Below are positions 5,583-6,687 of a stretch of DNA of 6,687 nt, in pieces. Origin of the DNA: VAUL01 sp964603155 (GTDB lineage: Bacteria > Desulfobacterota > Desulfuromonadia > Desulfuromonadales > BM103); NCBI GenBank assembly GCA_964603155.1, contig CAZRTZ010000096.1:1-6687 (forward strand), written 5' to 3'. Position 1 is the stretch's first letter. Each line of letters opens with the position of its first letter. The notes under the pieces are model-generated. The model made no database searches, had not been told where the DNA came from, and worked only from the letters and a program-made list of their open reading frames with translations. Position numbers and translations under genes: made by a program.

Positions 5583-6687
<1,105 letters not shown>

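Overview
The window is ordinary chromosomal DNA from a high-GC bacterium. Its gene content and protein flavour fit the Desulfuromonadales/Geobacterales group (former Deltaproteobacteria). That placement rests on remembered sequence similarity, mainly the enolase and GuaB/GuaA sequences and the style of the intergenic repeat. I could not run a search. No rRNA, tRNA, CRISPR array, phage gene or transposase gene is visible.

Layout. The left third is on the + strand: lemA (71-649), a short spacer with a weak promoter candidate, then enolase (eno, from 744). A strong bidirectional terminator (2009-2043) separates eno from the rest. Everything to the right is on the - strand. In transcription order it runs: guaB (IMP dehydrogenase, 5' end cut by the window edge), a 119-bp hairpin-rich repeat, guaA (GMP synthase), an mgtC/sapB-family membrane protein 4 bp after guaA, a perfect 16-bp inverted repeat, and a WYL-domain transcriptional regulator that converges on eno.

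Function. GuaB and GuaA catalyse the two committed steps from IMP through XMP to GMP, so this is the guanine-nucleotide branch in one transcription unit. The mgtC-like gene has its ribosome binding site inside the end of guaA and is probably co-translated with it. Enolase serves glycolysis and gluconeogenesis. LemA and the WYL regulator have no evident link to their neighbours.

Points that deserve attention. (1) Enolase is broken at its 3' end. About 44 bp are missing after residue 404, so the true last nine codons and stop (1957-1986) are out of frame. The open frame runs through the terminator into the WYL gene, so terminated transcripts would have no in-frame stop codon. This is either a deleterious mutation or a sequence/assembly error. 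(2) The guaB-guaA spacer holds a non-coding element with 15-bp terminal inverted repeats and three internal hairpins, ending next to the guaA ribosome binding site. (3) The mgtC-WYL spacer holds a palindrome built from four copies of an octamer. (4) The guaBA-mgtC arrangement is unusual. I found no convincing new multi-gene system. The two repeats and the enolase lesion are the real leads.
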